DNA from: JAPORK01 sp026710285
GTDB taxonomy: Bacteria; Pseudomonadota; Gammaproteobacteria; Pseudomonadales; Endozoicomonadaceae
Assembly (NCBI GenBank): GCA_965201045.1
Contig: OZ241746.1
Coordinates: 2,356,001 to 2,420,000, forward strand
Direction: 5' to 3'
Length of the DNA: 64,000 nucleotides
The position numbers and the translations under genes are program-made. Below are positions 9,177 to 19,129 of the stretch, piece by piece. The notes beneath the pieces were generated by a model, which was not told where the DNA came from, did no database searches, and worked only from the letters and a program-made list of their open reading frames with translations. Numbering within the stretch: position 1 is the first letter of the stretch; every line of letters begins with the position of its first letter.

Positions 9177-10292
9177 TTAAGGTACCAGTTCACATAAGCT
9201 ATTAAAAACTGCCTCATATTCTTTAATAACTTTATCAATCCTGTAGTTATGAGATGTTGAGCGAACAGATTCAATATCGTACTCTGAATTACAAACATCA
9301 ATTATTGCTCCGGATAAACCTTTAACATCACCAGTTTTGACTAATTTTCCATTCAGATCATTAATTATTTCACCCGGTCCACTGGGACAGTCGAAAGAAA
9401 TTACAGGTGTTCCAAGCGTAATAGATTCAACTAACACATTGGGAAATCCTTCACAGACTGAAGAAAGGAGTGTAGCTTTTGCTTTTAAATAATAGGGAGC
9501 AATATTTTTTTTAAACCCTTCAAATAAAACGTACTGTTCTATTTTTAAACATTTTACTAAATTTTTAAGCTCTTTTTCTAAACTACCCTGACCTACAATT
9601 TTTAAATAATAATTTCCTTTTAAAAATGGTCTGGCTGAAGCAAATGCTTCTATTGTATAATGAACCGATTTTTGTTTCTCCAGCCTTCCTGCATACAAGA
9701 AATATTTTTCTTTATTTGTTTGTTTTGTATTTTTTGCAATTTTTTCAATTCCATAGTCTACAGGATTATATATAATGCTGCATTTATCTTCTGTATTGGG
9801 ATATATTGTAATAAAATCTTTTTGCATCTGAAAACACTGATGAATAATTTTATCAGCACGAGGATACAATCTGCTAATTAAAGGAACGATAATCCACTCT
9901 TTCCATGAATGTTTGGTTATTTTTTTTCTCATAGACAGAGTAATACTATTTCTTACAATAATCCTGATCTTTAATTTAAATGTAGATCTTAATGCTAAAG
10001 TTAATACTGCAAGTCCATAATTAAATACGACAAAAGATGAGTTTTTTCTCCTGATCAAAAATTTTAATAAAGGAAGTGCGAAGGTAATATATCTTTTATT
10101 ACCTGCTTCTAATTCAACAATAGTAACTTTATCAGACAGTATTTCTAAATATACTGCTTTTTTAAGTGTCATTACCACAAGTGTAACGCTCCATCCTCTT
10201 TCTGACAGAGCATTGGCAATATTCACACATATTCGCTCAGTTCCACCCCCGCTTAATGTATCAATTAAAAATATAATTTCCTTTTCTTTCAT
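9177..10292 (-). CDS. GT4-family glycosyltransferase (paralogue A)
   Basis: Protein of 371 residues starting MKEKEIIFLIDTLSGGGTER, with the donor-domain EX7E motif in CEGFPNVLVESITLG and the loop FDCPSGPGEIINDLNG. The ATG at 10292 is chosen over upstream starts because it aligns with the starts of the two paralogues at 12607-13701 and 13955-15049. All three share a nearly identical stretch in the C-terminal donor domain (KIVGQGSLEKELKNLVKCLK). Members of this family act on undecaprenyl-linked oligosaccharides. The acceptor domain differs from the other two copies, suggesting a different acceptor but the same or a similar donor. Confidence 0.85.
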   Translation of the reverse strand: MKEKEIIFLIDTLSGGGTERICVNIANALSERGWSVTLVVMTLKKAVYLEILSDKVTIVELEAGNKRYITFALPLLKFLIRRKNSSFVVFNYGLAVLTLALRSTFKLKIRIIVRNSITLSMRKKITKHSWKEWIIVPLISRLYPRADKIIHQCFQMQKDFITIYPNTEDKCSIIYNPVDYGIEKIAKNTKQTNKEKYFLYAGRLEKQKSVHYTIEAFASARPFLKGNYYLKIVGQGSLEKELKNLVKCLKIEQYVLFEGFKKNIAPYYLKAKATLLSSVCEGFPNVLVESITLGTPVISFDCPSGPGEIINDLNGKLVKTGDVKGLSGAIIDVCNSEYDIESVRSTSHNYRIDKVIKEYEAVFNSLCELVP

Positions 10293-10380
10293 TGAATACA
10301 ACCATAACATTAAACAAAACAGAAAATTCTGTAACCAGAACATTATAATTTATCGTATTAGTTCTACTCTGGGAATGGTT

Positions 10381-11352
10381 TCAATAACTTTCGTTAACAG
10401 GTATAACCGCACCACCAAGCGTAGCATACCAAACACCCTCTTCTCTGCCTTTGCTGTTTTCGATCTGAACAATATTAGAAATATCAATATCTTTATTAAC
10501 AGCAATGAAATTTCGGCAATCAAGATTAAAACCTGGTAAGACCTCATTAATCATATAGATTGCATATCCTTTCTCACGAATAATTTTCAAAATGACTGAT
10601 GAATCTTCACTTGAAATATGTTGCTCAAATAATATTACAGGTTTTGATTGTGCAATAATATTCATGGCTCCTTTAAGCACTTTTAGTTCAAAACCTTCAA
10701 CATCCATGTGTATCAAACCAACAGAATTCCAGTTATCCCTACTCACAATGTCGTCCAATGTCGTCGTGGTTATACTGTTTTTTTTACCTGTACCGGTGTC
10801 ATTAAAACAAGCATGATGTATATTTCCCTCATACCAAAGCTCTGTATCTTTTACGTCGGAGCATACAGCACAGATCCATCGAATATTGGAAGAATCATTT
10901 AAGCTCGCTAAAATTCGACCAAACTCTATATTTTTAGAAGAAGGATCAATGGCATACACAACCCCGGTTTCAGAATGAATCATCTTGGACCAGACAATTG
11001 CATTATCTCCTATCCAGGCACCAATATCGATAATGGATTTTTTGGAATCAATGATATTCTTCTGATACATTGAAAATATTAGTTTTCTTAATAATGGCTC
11101 AGCATTAACCCGTTTTGAAAAATCAACACATCGATTAAAGAGCTTACGTTTTTTGGTAAAAAGCATATCACTAAAAATAATTATCGGAAGCTGTATTTTT
11201 AAATTTTCTTCATGAGGAAACTGAATAGTAAATCGTTTACGTTTTAATTCAAAAAATATTGACAGTGTTTTAATCAGCTTCCATATACTTTTTAGTATGG
11301 CTTTAATTAACCACAAAAGACTTCGTGATTTTATTTTTTCAAATAACTCCAA
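10381..11352 (-). CDS. FkbM-family methyltransferase
   Basis: Protein of 323 residues. FkbM hallmarks are the SAM-binding segment IDIGAWIGDNAIVWSK, an acidic residue in VYAIDPSSKNIEFG, and the characteristic GLIHMDVEGFELKVLKGA. An N-terminal extension of about 100 residues with a short hydrophobic patch precedes the domain. The probable start is TTG at 11352, supported by AGGAG seven bases upstream. FkbM enzymes O-methylate sugars in glycan and natural-product pathways. Here it would modify the surface polysaccharide built by its neighbours. Confidence 0.85.
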   Translation of the reverse strand: MELFEKIKSRSLLWLIKAILKSIWKLIKTLSIFFELKRKRFTIQFPHEENLKIQLPIIIFSDMLFTKKRKLFNRCVDFSKRVNAEPLLRKLIFSMYQKNIIDSKKSIIDIGAWIGDNAIVWSKMIHSETGVVYAIDPSSKNIEFGRILASLNDSSNIRWICAVCSDVKDTELWYEGNIHHACFNDTGTGKKNSITTTTLDDIVSRDNWNSVGLIHMDVEGFELKVLKGAMNIIAQSKPVILFEQHISSEDSSVILKIIREKGYAIYMINEVLPGFNLDCRNFIAVNKDIDISNIVQIENSKGREEGVWYATLGGAVIPVNESY

Positions 11353-11586
11353 TTCTTTTCTCCTCTTTTTAAAAGATATAAGATTTTAAGTTATGTCACG
11401 TTAAATTACTGTCTGTAGTAATTACCGGATATTTTTTGCATACGAGTGATTGATTTTATTCAATTGATTTTTTAAAATTCGTTTGATAATATTTTTTACA
11501 TTAAACTTAAACATAAGATATAACATTCCACTCACGGATAAACGTTTATATAGTGTACAAGCGTGGAACACGATAAAAATCTACCT

Positions 11587-12481
11587 TCATTTTTGCTTAT
11601 AATATAAAAACCTGCATGGTAATGTACAAAAATATAAAATTCTGGCAATAAAGACACAAATTTTAAATTTTTTAGTTTGAGAATATTTAAGATATTTATT
11701 GAGACGGGCAGCAGCAAAAAGATACATAACGGGAGCATATTTAAAATAAGAGATATAATTGTTAAGTAAATCCATAGCCTCAAAGCAGATTCCTTCAGCA
11801 TTTTCTCCATTTTTTCCAAGACCTTCTTTCATGATACTACCTGGTGTGCTGGTGTCATAGATGCGCAAAATATCATTGATAAAGATTATTTTTTTCCGGG
11901 CAAGCTTTCGGTGGTAAACACCTTCCGGAATATGTTCCCTAATATTAGAATAATCAGGATACAGCTTTACAAAATCATTTGTTAAATAACATGCATATTT
12001 CTCGCCTTTTATTTTGTATTTATACACCATTTCTAAATAATTACATATCATGGGAGATTCGGAGAATTTATTACCAACAAGATTTTGGTGTTGATCGATA
12101 TAAAGCCCCCAAATTCCTACAAATGAATTTACATCCCCATACTGTTTCCAGGTGTTATAGAATGGGTCCAAAGCGTTTGGTTTGATCCAGTCATCAGCAT
12201 CTACTACAACAGTCATAAAACCTGCTGCCAGATGCAGTCCGTGATATAATGCAATTTTTTTATGACCATGTTTAATATGTTTAATTTTAATATTAAAAGG
12301 TGCTAAATATACGATTTCTTTAATAATCTGCAATGTATCATCAGTAGAACCATCATCAACAATTATCCACTCAAAATCCTGAAAACTTTGTTTTAGTAAT
12401 GAAGCGTACACTCTTTCTTTTATTGTATTGGCACCATTAAAAACAGGAGTAATTACTGAAAAAAGATTTTTTATCTGACAT
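11587..12481 (-). CDS. GT2-family glycosyltransferase with a homopolymer frameshift near the start
   Basis: GT-A glycosyltransferase with WIIVDDGSTDD, the DXD-type VVDADDWIKP and a basic C-terminus. The long open frame begins inside the domain (GTG at 12411). The expected first strand, SVITPVFNGANTIKERV, is encoded upstream in the same frame but lacks any usable start. A good start (AGGAAG, six-base spacer, ATG at 12481) lies one base out of register. Removing one base from the A6 or T6 run (plus-strand 12467-12472 or 12459-12464) joins them as MSDKNLFSVITPVFNG. This is therefore a +1 frameshift in codon 4-7: a mutation, a sequencing error, or a slippage-dependent switch. Confidence 0.8.
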
Positions 12482-12606
12482 GTTAATCTTCCTCAATGTA
12501 AATATCAGTTATCAGAAAATATTGAACACTGACTTTATGCAAACAAATAAATATAGCTTTTGTATTCTTTCAAGTATCATTAAAAAAATGATACAAACAT
12601 GTCAGT

Positions 12607-13701
12607 TTATAAGCTATTCAGGAGCTGTTCATATTCCTTTACAATTTTATCAGATCTGTATCGATGAGCTGTTGACTTAACAGATTCAATATCATATTCT
12701 GAATTACAAACATCAATTATCGCTCTGGATAATCCTTTAATATCACCAAATTTAACTAGTTTTCCATTTAGATCATTAATTATTTCATCAGGTCCACTGG
12801 GGCAATCGAAAGAAATTATAGGTGTTCCAAGCATAATGGATTCAATTAAGACATTACCAAACCCTTCATAAGTAGAAGAAAGAAGTGTAGCTTTTGCTTT
12901 TAAATAATAGGGAGTAATATTTTTTTGAAACCCTTCAAATAAAACGTGCTGTTCTATTTTTAAACATTTTACTAAATTTTTAAGCTCTTTTTCTAAACTA
13001 CCCTGACCTACAATTTTTAAATAATAATTTCCTTTTAAAAATGGTCTGGCTAAAGCAAACGCTTCTATTGCATAATGAACAGATTTTTCTTTCTCCAGTC
13101 TTCCTGCATATAAAATATATTTTTCTTTATCGGTTTTTTTAGCATTTTGTGAAATTCTTTCAATTTCACCATATACAGTATTATATATAACACTACATTT
13201 ATTTTCTATACCAGGATATAGTTTAATAAGATCTTTTTGTACACCATAAGAAACATTAATAATTTTATCAGCATAAAAATAAAACTGATTAATCAAAAAA
13301 TTCTTAAACCATTTTTTCTGTGAATTTTTGGTATCCTTTCTCATCATGGATAAATTACAATTATTTATTGTGAAAATTTTTATTTTTAATTTAAATAAAA
13401 GCCTCAGTATCACTACCAATGTTGTCAATAGATGTTCATGTAAAACAACAGAAGAGTGTTTGTGTGCAACCAAAAATTTTAATATCGGAAATATCGCATA
13501 TAGACTTCTTTTGCACTTTAAATTCACAAGTTCAACCTTATCAGATAAACTTTCTAAATATACTGCATTCTCAAGTGTTTGCACTACAAGTGTAATATCC
13601 CATCCTTTTTCGGCTAAAGCATTGGCTATATTTACGCACATTCGCTCAACACCTCCTCCTTCTAGCCCAAAAATTAAAAATATAAGTCTTTTGTTTTTCA
13701 C
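12607..13701 (-). CDS. GT4-family glycosyltransferase (paralogue B)
   Basis: Protein of 364 residues beginning with the conserved loop LIFLIFGLEGGGVERMCVN, with the EX7E motif in TYEGFGNVLIESIMLG. The start is GTG at 13701, eight bases after GGAG. The paralogue at 13955-15049 has the same GTG/GGAG arrangement and the same length. From about residue 180 onward the two are nearly identical, down to the last residues (KEYEQLLNSL), while the N-terminal acceptor domains differ more. This indicates recent tandem duplication or gene conversion. A role in polysaccharide repeat-unit assembly is inferred from context. Confidence 0.85.
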   Translation of the reverse strand: MKNKRLIFLIFGLEGGGVERMCVNIANALAEKGWDITLVVQTLENAVYLESLSDKVELVNLKCKRSLYAIFPILKFLVAHKHSSVVLHEHLLTTLVVILRLLFKLKIKIFTINNCNLSMMRKDTKNSQKKWFKNFLINQFYFYADKIINVSYGVQKDLIKLYPGIENKCSVIYNTVYGEIERISQNAKKTDKEKYILYAGRLEKEKSVHYAIEAFALARPFLKGNYYLKIVGQGSLEKELKNLVKCLKIEQHVLFEGFQKNITPYYLKAKATLLSSTYEGFGNVLIESIMLGTPIISFDCPSGPDEIINDLNGKLVKFGDIKGLSRAIIDVCNSEYDIESVKSTAHRYRSDKIVKEYEQLLNSL

Positions 13702-13827
13702 TATTATTACTCCTGTCACTCCGAATTTTATCCTGAATGAGGTAAATCAATATCGAAAAATAATAATTCTTTAATTACTATAAAAAATGTCTCTGATATA
13801 AGCTTTTTAGCTAACATTCTCAATATT

Positions 13828-13938
13828 CAATACTTCGGACAGTTTTAAAAATTCACTATAGGTGAAATTGTAAATTAATGCTGTTACGAATGCATTAATT
13901 TGTGTATGAATAGATTTTTTATTGCATGACTGGCAATG
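13828..13938 (-). mobile_element. Deleted IS4-family relic
   Basis: Starts with the IS4 terminal repeat CAATACTTCGGACAGTTTT. On the minus strand it then carries a degraded piece of the transposase 3' half (matching the segment coding for QSRSKKAIHTQINA of the intact element at 5387-6661), with most of the interior and the catalytic parts gone. It lies between the two duplicated glycosyltransferase genes. Confidence 0.8.
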
Positions 13939-13954
13939 AATGCATAAGACCTGG

Positions 13955-15049
13955 TTATAAGCTATTCAGGAGCTGTTCATATTCCTTTACAATTTTATCA
14001 GATCTGTATCGATGAGCTGTTGACTGAACAGATTCAATATCATATTCTGAATTACAAACATCAATTATCGCTCTGGATAATCCTTTAATATCACCAAATT
14101 TAACTAGTTTTCCATTTAGATCATTAATTATTTCATCAGGTCCACTGGGGCAATCGAAAGAAATTATAGGTGTTCCAAGCATAATGGATTCAATTAAGAC
14201 ATTACCAAATCCTTCATAAGTAGAAGAAAGAAGTGTAGCTTTTGCTTTTAAATAATAGGAAGTAATATTTTTTTGAAACCCTTTAAATAAAACGTGCTGT
14301 TCTATTTTTAAACATTTTACTAAATTTTTAAGCTCTTTTTCTAAACTACCCTGACCTACAATTTTTAAATAATAATTTCCTTTTAAAAATGGTCTGGCTA
14401 AAGAAAACGCTTCTATTGCATAATGAACAGATTTTTGTTTCTCCAGTCTTCCTGCATATAAAATATATTTTTCTTTATCGGTTTTTTTTGTGTTTTGTGC
14501 GATTCTTTCAATTTCACCATATACAGTATTATATATAACACTGCACTTATGTTCTATGCCAGGATATAGTTTAATAAGATCTTTTTGTACACCATAAGAA
14601 ATATTGATAATTTTATCAGCATGAGAATAAAACTGATTAACCAGAAAATTAATAAACCACTTTTCCCATAAATTTTTAGTATGCTTTTTTACCATGGATA
14701 AATGATTACAATTTCTTGTAAAAATTTTAACTTTTAATTTAAAGAAAAATCTCAGTATCACTATTAATGCTGTGTATGCATGTTCATATAAAACAACAGA
14801 AGAGTGTTTGTGCTTCATCAAAAATTTTAATACAGGAAATACCGCATATCGTACCCTGTTACATCTTAAATTCACAAGTTTAACCTTATCAGATAAACTT
14901 TCTAAATATGCTGCTTCTTCAAGTGTTAGCACCACAAGCGTAATATCCCATCCTTTTTCTGCTAAAGCACTGGCTATATTGACGCACATTCGCTCAGCAC
15001 CTCCTCCTGCCAGTTTAGAGATTAAAAATATAAATCTTTTTTTTTCCAC
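13955..15049 (-). CDS. GT4-family glycosyltransferase (paralogue C)
   Basis: Protein of 364 residues, sister of the gene at 12607-13701. It starts with GTG at 15049 behind GGAG (spacer eight bases), giving FIFLISKLAGGGAERMCVN at the N-terminus and EX7E in TYEGFGNVLIESIMLG. The C-terminal half differs from paralogue B by only a few residues; the acceptor-side half is more divergent. It follows directly after the ugd remnant, 61 bp from its stop, and was probably co-transcribed with it before the IS1380 insertion upstream. Confidence 0.85.
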   Translation of the reverse strand: MEKKRFIFLISKLAGGGAERMCVNIASALAEKGWDITLVVLTLEEAAYLESLSDKVKLVNLRCNRVRYAVFPVLKFLMKHKHSSVVLYEHAYTALIVILRFFFKLKVKIFTRNCNHLSMVKKHTKNLWEKWFINFLVNQFYSHADKIINISYGVQKDLIKLYPGIEHKCSVIYNTVYGEIERIAQNTKKTDKEKYILYAGRLEKQKSVHYAIEAFSLARPFLKGNYYLKIVGQGSLEKELKNLVKCLKIEQHVLFKGFQKNITSYYLKAKATLLSSTYEGFGNVLIESIMLGTPIISFDCPSGPDEIINDLNGKLVKFGDIKGLSRAIIDVCNSEYDIESVQSTAHRYRSDKIVKEYEQLLNSL

Positions 15050-15442
15050 GGGTATTACTCCAAATTTCATTCTGAGTGAGATAATTAATATTGAAAAAAA
15101 TAACAACTATTTAGTTATTATAAAAAATATCTCTGGTATAAACTTTAGAACTAACATCTTCAATATCACGGGACATCCGGTTTGCAATAATAACATGACT
15201 ACGTTGCTTAAATTCATCTAAAGATTTAATAATTTCAGATTCAAAAAATTTATTCCCTTTAAATACTGGTTCATAAATTATAACAGATATTCCTTTTGCT
15301 TTAATTCTTTTCATAACACCCTGTACAGCAGATGTTCTGAAATTATCAGAACCTTTTTTCATAACTAAACGGTAAATGCCTACCACTTCAGGTTTCATCT
15401 TAATAATGATATCTGCAATAAAATTTTTCCTTGTTGTATTAG

Positions 15443-17010
15443 CCCGAATATTTCATACCCTAAAAAATAGAGCGAACTTATGCACGTAGAAGACATCTAT
15501 TGTTTTTTTGGTGTGATTTTTTACTATTTTGAGCGTATTTTCCATTTTTCAGGCATAAAACCCCCTTACCCCATTATTTGTCAACATGCCGGGAACAGCA
15601 TTTCTTCTTTGCTAGCCAGGATTAAGCCGCTCAGCTATCTCTTGAAAAAGCCGTTTGTAAGGATAAGCACTGGACAAAAGAAATCGTATACGCCTACTAT
15701 TTCTAAGAATTACTGCCCCAATCTTGAGTAACTTTAACCGAATTGTACCTGCTTGTGCCCGAGCCAATTCTGTCCCGACCAAATTTACTCGAATCTGTTC
15801 TAGTAAAATATAAGCTAATGATGATAGTAATAAACGAAATTGGTTTGCCCACCAGGAATGACAACTAGTCCGATCTGCAAATAAATCTAACTGTTGCTCT
15901 TTGATTCGATTCTCCATTTCACCTCTTGCGCAATACACATCATCATATAAATCTGATGCTGCTCCTTCAAGATTGGTAACGATAAATCGTGGATTACTCC
16001 CTTTTTCAAGATGTTCTATTTTTACAATTATTCGACGCTCACAATTCCAGCTGCCTGCAGCATATTGCAAATTTTTAAACTTTCGAATTTTTTGCTGAGT
16101 TTTTTCATATTCTTCTTTGGCTTCATTAACGTCTGACTGAATCATTTTGTTCAGTCGTTTGTTTTGAGGAATACCCACAATATAGTCAACATCATTTTTT
16201 TCACACCAGGACAACATTTCTTTACGGCAAAATCCACTATCTCCACGAACAATAATTTTCACTTTCGACCACTGTTTTCGCAATCGTTTTACTAATAAAC
16301 TCAAAATTGCCCATGCATGTTGGAAACCATCGCTATTGCCGGGGCGCAGATATGAAACAAGAAGTTTTTCTCCACAAAAAACATAGAGCGGAAGGAAACA
16401 GTGATGATCATAATAACCATGAAAAGCACGTCCTTCCTGGTGACCATGAACACGATCATCCGTTGCATCAAAATCAAGAATTAATTTATCGGGTGGTTGA
16501 TTAAATGAAGTGATAAATTTTTTAATTATTATCTCGTGTATTTTTAATGCTGCTTGACGGTCTGTACGATTTTCTAAACGACATAAAGTAGATTGACTCG
16601 CCAGAGGATCAACTCTGTTTACTGCAGATTGCAAAGCAGGATCATTACGTAATGTATTATGATCATTAAGATCGTCATAACCCAGACATATACCAAAAAT
16701 ACGCTGTCGAAGTAAACTCAGCTGAGAATGTTTAATAAGTTTAGGGTCTCGGGCATCAGGTAATTCTTTATTCACATCACGTAATAAATTTAGTTTTTCA
16801 TCTGCTGATCTCAGTAACATTACACCACCATCACTGGTTATGTCACCACCGCTGAACTCAGTTTGAATTTTACGGTTCTTTACAGATGGAAAATTGACAG
16901 GGAACTGACTACACATTGCTATAAAAAACTCCATACGATTTTATGTTTTAACTAATTGAATTATAACATAAAACCTGCTAAAAATCTCTTTTAGGTATGA
17001 AATATTCGGG
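15443..17010 (-). mobile_element. IS1380-family insertion sequence
   Basis: The element is 1,568 bp with perfect 17-bp terminal inverted repeats (CCCGAATATTTCATACC at 15443, its complement ending at 17010). It is flanked by the 4-bp duplication TTAG (15439-15442 and 17011-17014). It carries one intact transposase and is inserted in ugd in the same orientation as the operon. Perfect ends, an intact target duplication and an otherwise undamaged target gene indicate a recent insertion. Confidence 0.95.
15612..16934 (-). CDS. IS1380-family transposase
   Basis: DDE transposase of 440 residues. The N-terminal EFSGGDITSDGGVMLLR is characteristic of the IS1380 family. Probable catalytic residues lie in LDFDATDD, VRGDSGFCRKEML and the Glu of YCARGEMENRIKEQ. 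The frame is intact. The start is at 16934, although the Met in MCSQFPVNF a few codons later is possible. Confidence 0.92.
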   Translation of the reverse strand: MEFFIAMCSQFPVNFPSVKNRKIQTEFSGGDITSDGGVMLLRSADEKLNLLRDVNKELPDARDPKLIKHSQLSLLRQRIFGICLGYDDLNDHNTLRNDPALQSAVNRVDPLASQSTLCRLENRTDRQAALKIHEIIIKKFITSFNQPPDKLILDFDATDDRVHGHQEGRAFHGYYDHHCFLPLYVFCGEKLLVSYLRPGNSDGFQHAWAILSLLVKRLRKQWSKVKIIVRGDSGFCRKEMLSWCEKNDVDYIVGIPQNKRLNKMIQSDVNEAKEEYEKTQQKIRKFKNLQYAAGSWNCERRIIVKIEHLEKGSNPRFIVTNLEGAASDLYDDVYCARGEMENRIKEQQLDLFADRTSCHSWWANQFRLLLSSLAYILLEQIRVNLVGTELARAQAGTIRLKLLKIGAVILRNSRRIRFLLSSAYPYKRLFQEIAERLNPG

Positions 17011-18088
17011 TTAGCTGTTACAATAGCTGAAATAATATTGTTTGGAACACTTTTATAATTTGCTAACAGCTGTTTGGTATCCTTAGGTAAACAGTATCCA
17101 CCATAACCAAAGGAAGGATTGTTATAGTGGTTACCAATTCGTGGATCAAGTGCTACACCTTCTATCACGTGATGACTTTTTAAATGAAAAGTTTGTGCAT
17201 AAGTATCAAGCTCATTAAAAAAAGCAATACGCATAGCAAGATACGCATTAGAAAATAATTTTACTGCTTCTGCTTCAGATGAGTGCATATACAAAATAGG
17301 AACATCTTGTTTCGTTATTGCTTTCATCATAACAGATGTAAACTCTTTTGCTCTTTCAGTATGATCTCCAACAATAATTCTTGACGGGTGAAGGCAATCA
17401 TACAACGCTTTACTTTCACGAAGAAATTCAGGAGAAAACAAAATGTGCTGGTAATGATATTGCTTTCTTATTTTTTCAGTAAAACCAACAGGAACAGTAG
17501 ATTTTATAATAATTGTTGTCTTATCATTAATTATTAAAATATCATGAATCACTGACTCAACTGTTTTTGTATTAAAATAATCTGATTCAACATCATAATC
17601 AGTAGGCGTACAAATAATTACAAATTTTGCATTTTTATAAGCTTTCTCTTTGTTTAAAGTAGCCGTAAGTGATAATTTCTTTTCAGCTAAGTATTTTTTA
17701 ATGTAATCATCTGCAACTGGTGATTCCTTTCTGTTAATGGCAGAAACTTTTTCAGCAATAATGTCAGTAGCATATACTCTGTGTTGTTGAGCTAAGAGCA
17801 GGGCATTTGATAAGCCAACATAGCCGATACCGGCAATTGCAATTTTCATGATCAATTGATAGGGTTATACTGCTATTTTATTTAAAGAAGGTGACTATGC
17901 TAAAACTTAAGTGTAAATGATTGCTGTATGGAAAAATATAATGTAGTTAAATAATAACATACCATTATCTGTGCAGCCTTCAGGATCACTATAAATTAAA
18001 AAATTACCGATAAACTTACAAAGACTTTAATAGCATTATGGTAATTTTGCCAGCCTGTTTAAACTTTTATATTCTCTGTATTTAAGTT

Positions 18089-19096
18089 TCAAATATGATA
18101 AAAAGACTTATACCATTTTACAAAACGACGAATGCCTGTTTCTATATCCACTTGTGGTTGATATCCGGTTGCAGAAAATAACGCTGTTGTATCAGCCCAC
18201 GTTGCATGTACATCTCCCTGTTGCATATCGGTAAAATTTATTTTTGCTTTTATGCCAAGCTCTTTCTCCAATACTTTAATAAATGTCATTAATTCAACTG
18301 GTTTACCATAACCGATATTATATAACCGATGCGATATGTTATTTTTATTCATTTGGTTTGGCTCAATACTGCTGATTGTCGTGTTACCAGGAATGATACT
18401 CTGAATACGCATAATGCCTTCAACAATATCATCTATATAAGTAAAATCCCTGCTTAACCTACCATGATTATAAATATCAATTTCCTTACCCTGACACATT
18501 GCCGTTGTAAATTTGAACAATGCCATATCAGGTCTTCCCCATGGTCCATAAACTGTAAAAAAGCGTAACCCGGTAGCAGGAAAATTATATAAATGAGCAT
18601 AAGCATGACTCATTACTTCATTGGCTTTTTTAGTGGCAGCATACAATGATATAGCGTGATCTGTATTGTCTGTTACTGAAAATGGTATCCTGGTATTTGA
18701 TCCATAAACTGAACTTGAGGACGCATAAACCAAATGCTCTGTTCCATATTGGCGACAGCTTTCAAGAATAGTGAGATGACCTGTCAGGTTGCTGTCAGCA
18801 TAAGCCATGGGATTTTCTAATGAATAACGTACACCTGCCTGAGCCGCTAAGTGAATTACGCGGTTAAACTTTTCTTTACAAAACAGATGATCAATATTTT
18901 TTTTATCTGTAAGATTTAACTTAATAAATTTAAAGTTGGTATTTAATTTTAATTGTTCAAGACGGGCTTTTTTTAACAGAATATCGTAATAGTTGTTTAA
19001 ATTATCCAGACCAATAACTTCAAAACCCGCATGACATAATTTTTTACAAACGTGAAACCCTATAAATCCTGCTGCACCTGTTACTAAAAAACGCAT
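18089..19096 (-). CDS. UDP-glucuronate 4-epimerase-like NAD-dependent epimerase
   Basis: Extended short-chain dehydrogenase of 335 residues. It has the NAD-binding loop TGAAGFIGFHV, the LDNLNNYYD segment typical of UDP-glucuronate 4-epimerases, the catalytic YAATKKANE (Tyr-x3-Lys) and the RFFTVYGPWGRPDMA substrate loop. It would interconvert UDP-glucuronate and UDP-galacturonate in the cytoplasm, using the product of ugd. The ATG at 19096 has AAGGAAA five bases upstream and lies 33 bp after asnB, so the two are likely co-transcribed. A UDP-glucose 4-epimerase is less likely given the neighbour ugd and the Asn-Asn-Tyr-Tyr segment. Confidence 0.85.
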   Translation of the reverse strand: MRFLVTGAAGFIGFHVCKKLCHAGFEVIGLDNLNNYYDILLKKARLEQLKLNTNFKFIKLNLTDKKNIDHLFCKEKFNRVIHLAAQAGVRYSLENPMAYADSNLTGHLTILESCRQYGTEHLVYASSSSVYGSNTRIPFSVTDNTDHAISLYAATKKANEVMSHAYAHLYNFPATGLRFFTVYGPWGRPDMALFKFTTAMCQGKEIDIYNHGRLSRDFTYIDDIVEGIMRIQSIIPGNTTISSIEPNQMNKNNISHRLYNIGYGKPVELMTFIKVLEKELGIKAKINFTDMQQGDVHATWADTTALFSATGYQPQVDIETGIRRFVKWYKSFYHI

Positions 19097-19129
19097 TGAA
19101 TTTTCCTTTTAAAAAGCATACAGAATCTT

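Larger units (their letters stand above)
15111..17849 (-). pseudogene. ugd: UDP-glucose 6-dehydrogenase, interrupted by IS1380
   Basis: Encoded in two pieces: an N-terminal part (17849 down to about 17011, MKIAIAGIGYVGLSNALLLA with the Rossmann GXGXXG loop and the catalytic-Cys segment FGYGGYCLPKDTKQL) and a C-terminal part (15442 to 15111, KPEVVGIYRLVMKKGSDNF). Removing the IS1380 element and one copy of its TTAG duplication restores a continuous frame reading SAIVTANTTRKNFIAD across the junction, giving about 388 residues, the usual length of Ugd. The enzyme oxidises UDP-glucose to UDP-glucuronate, the substrate of the epimerase encoded next door. The ATG at 17849 is preferred over the TTG at 17855. 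The truncated first piece keeps the catalytic domain but loses the C-terminal UDP-binding domain, so it is presumably inactive. Confidence 0.92.

Noticed and set aside
11532..11819. Minus-strand 95-codon frame overlapping the GT2 3' end
   Set aside because: Out of frame with the clear GT2 domain and hydrophobic only because of the AT-rich shadow frame.
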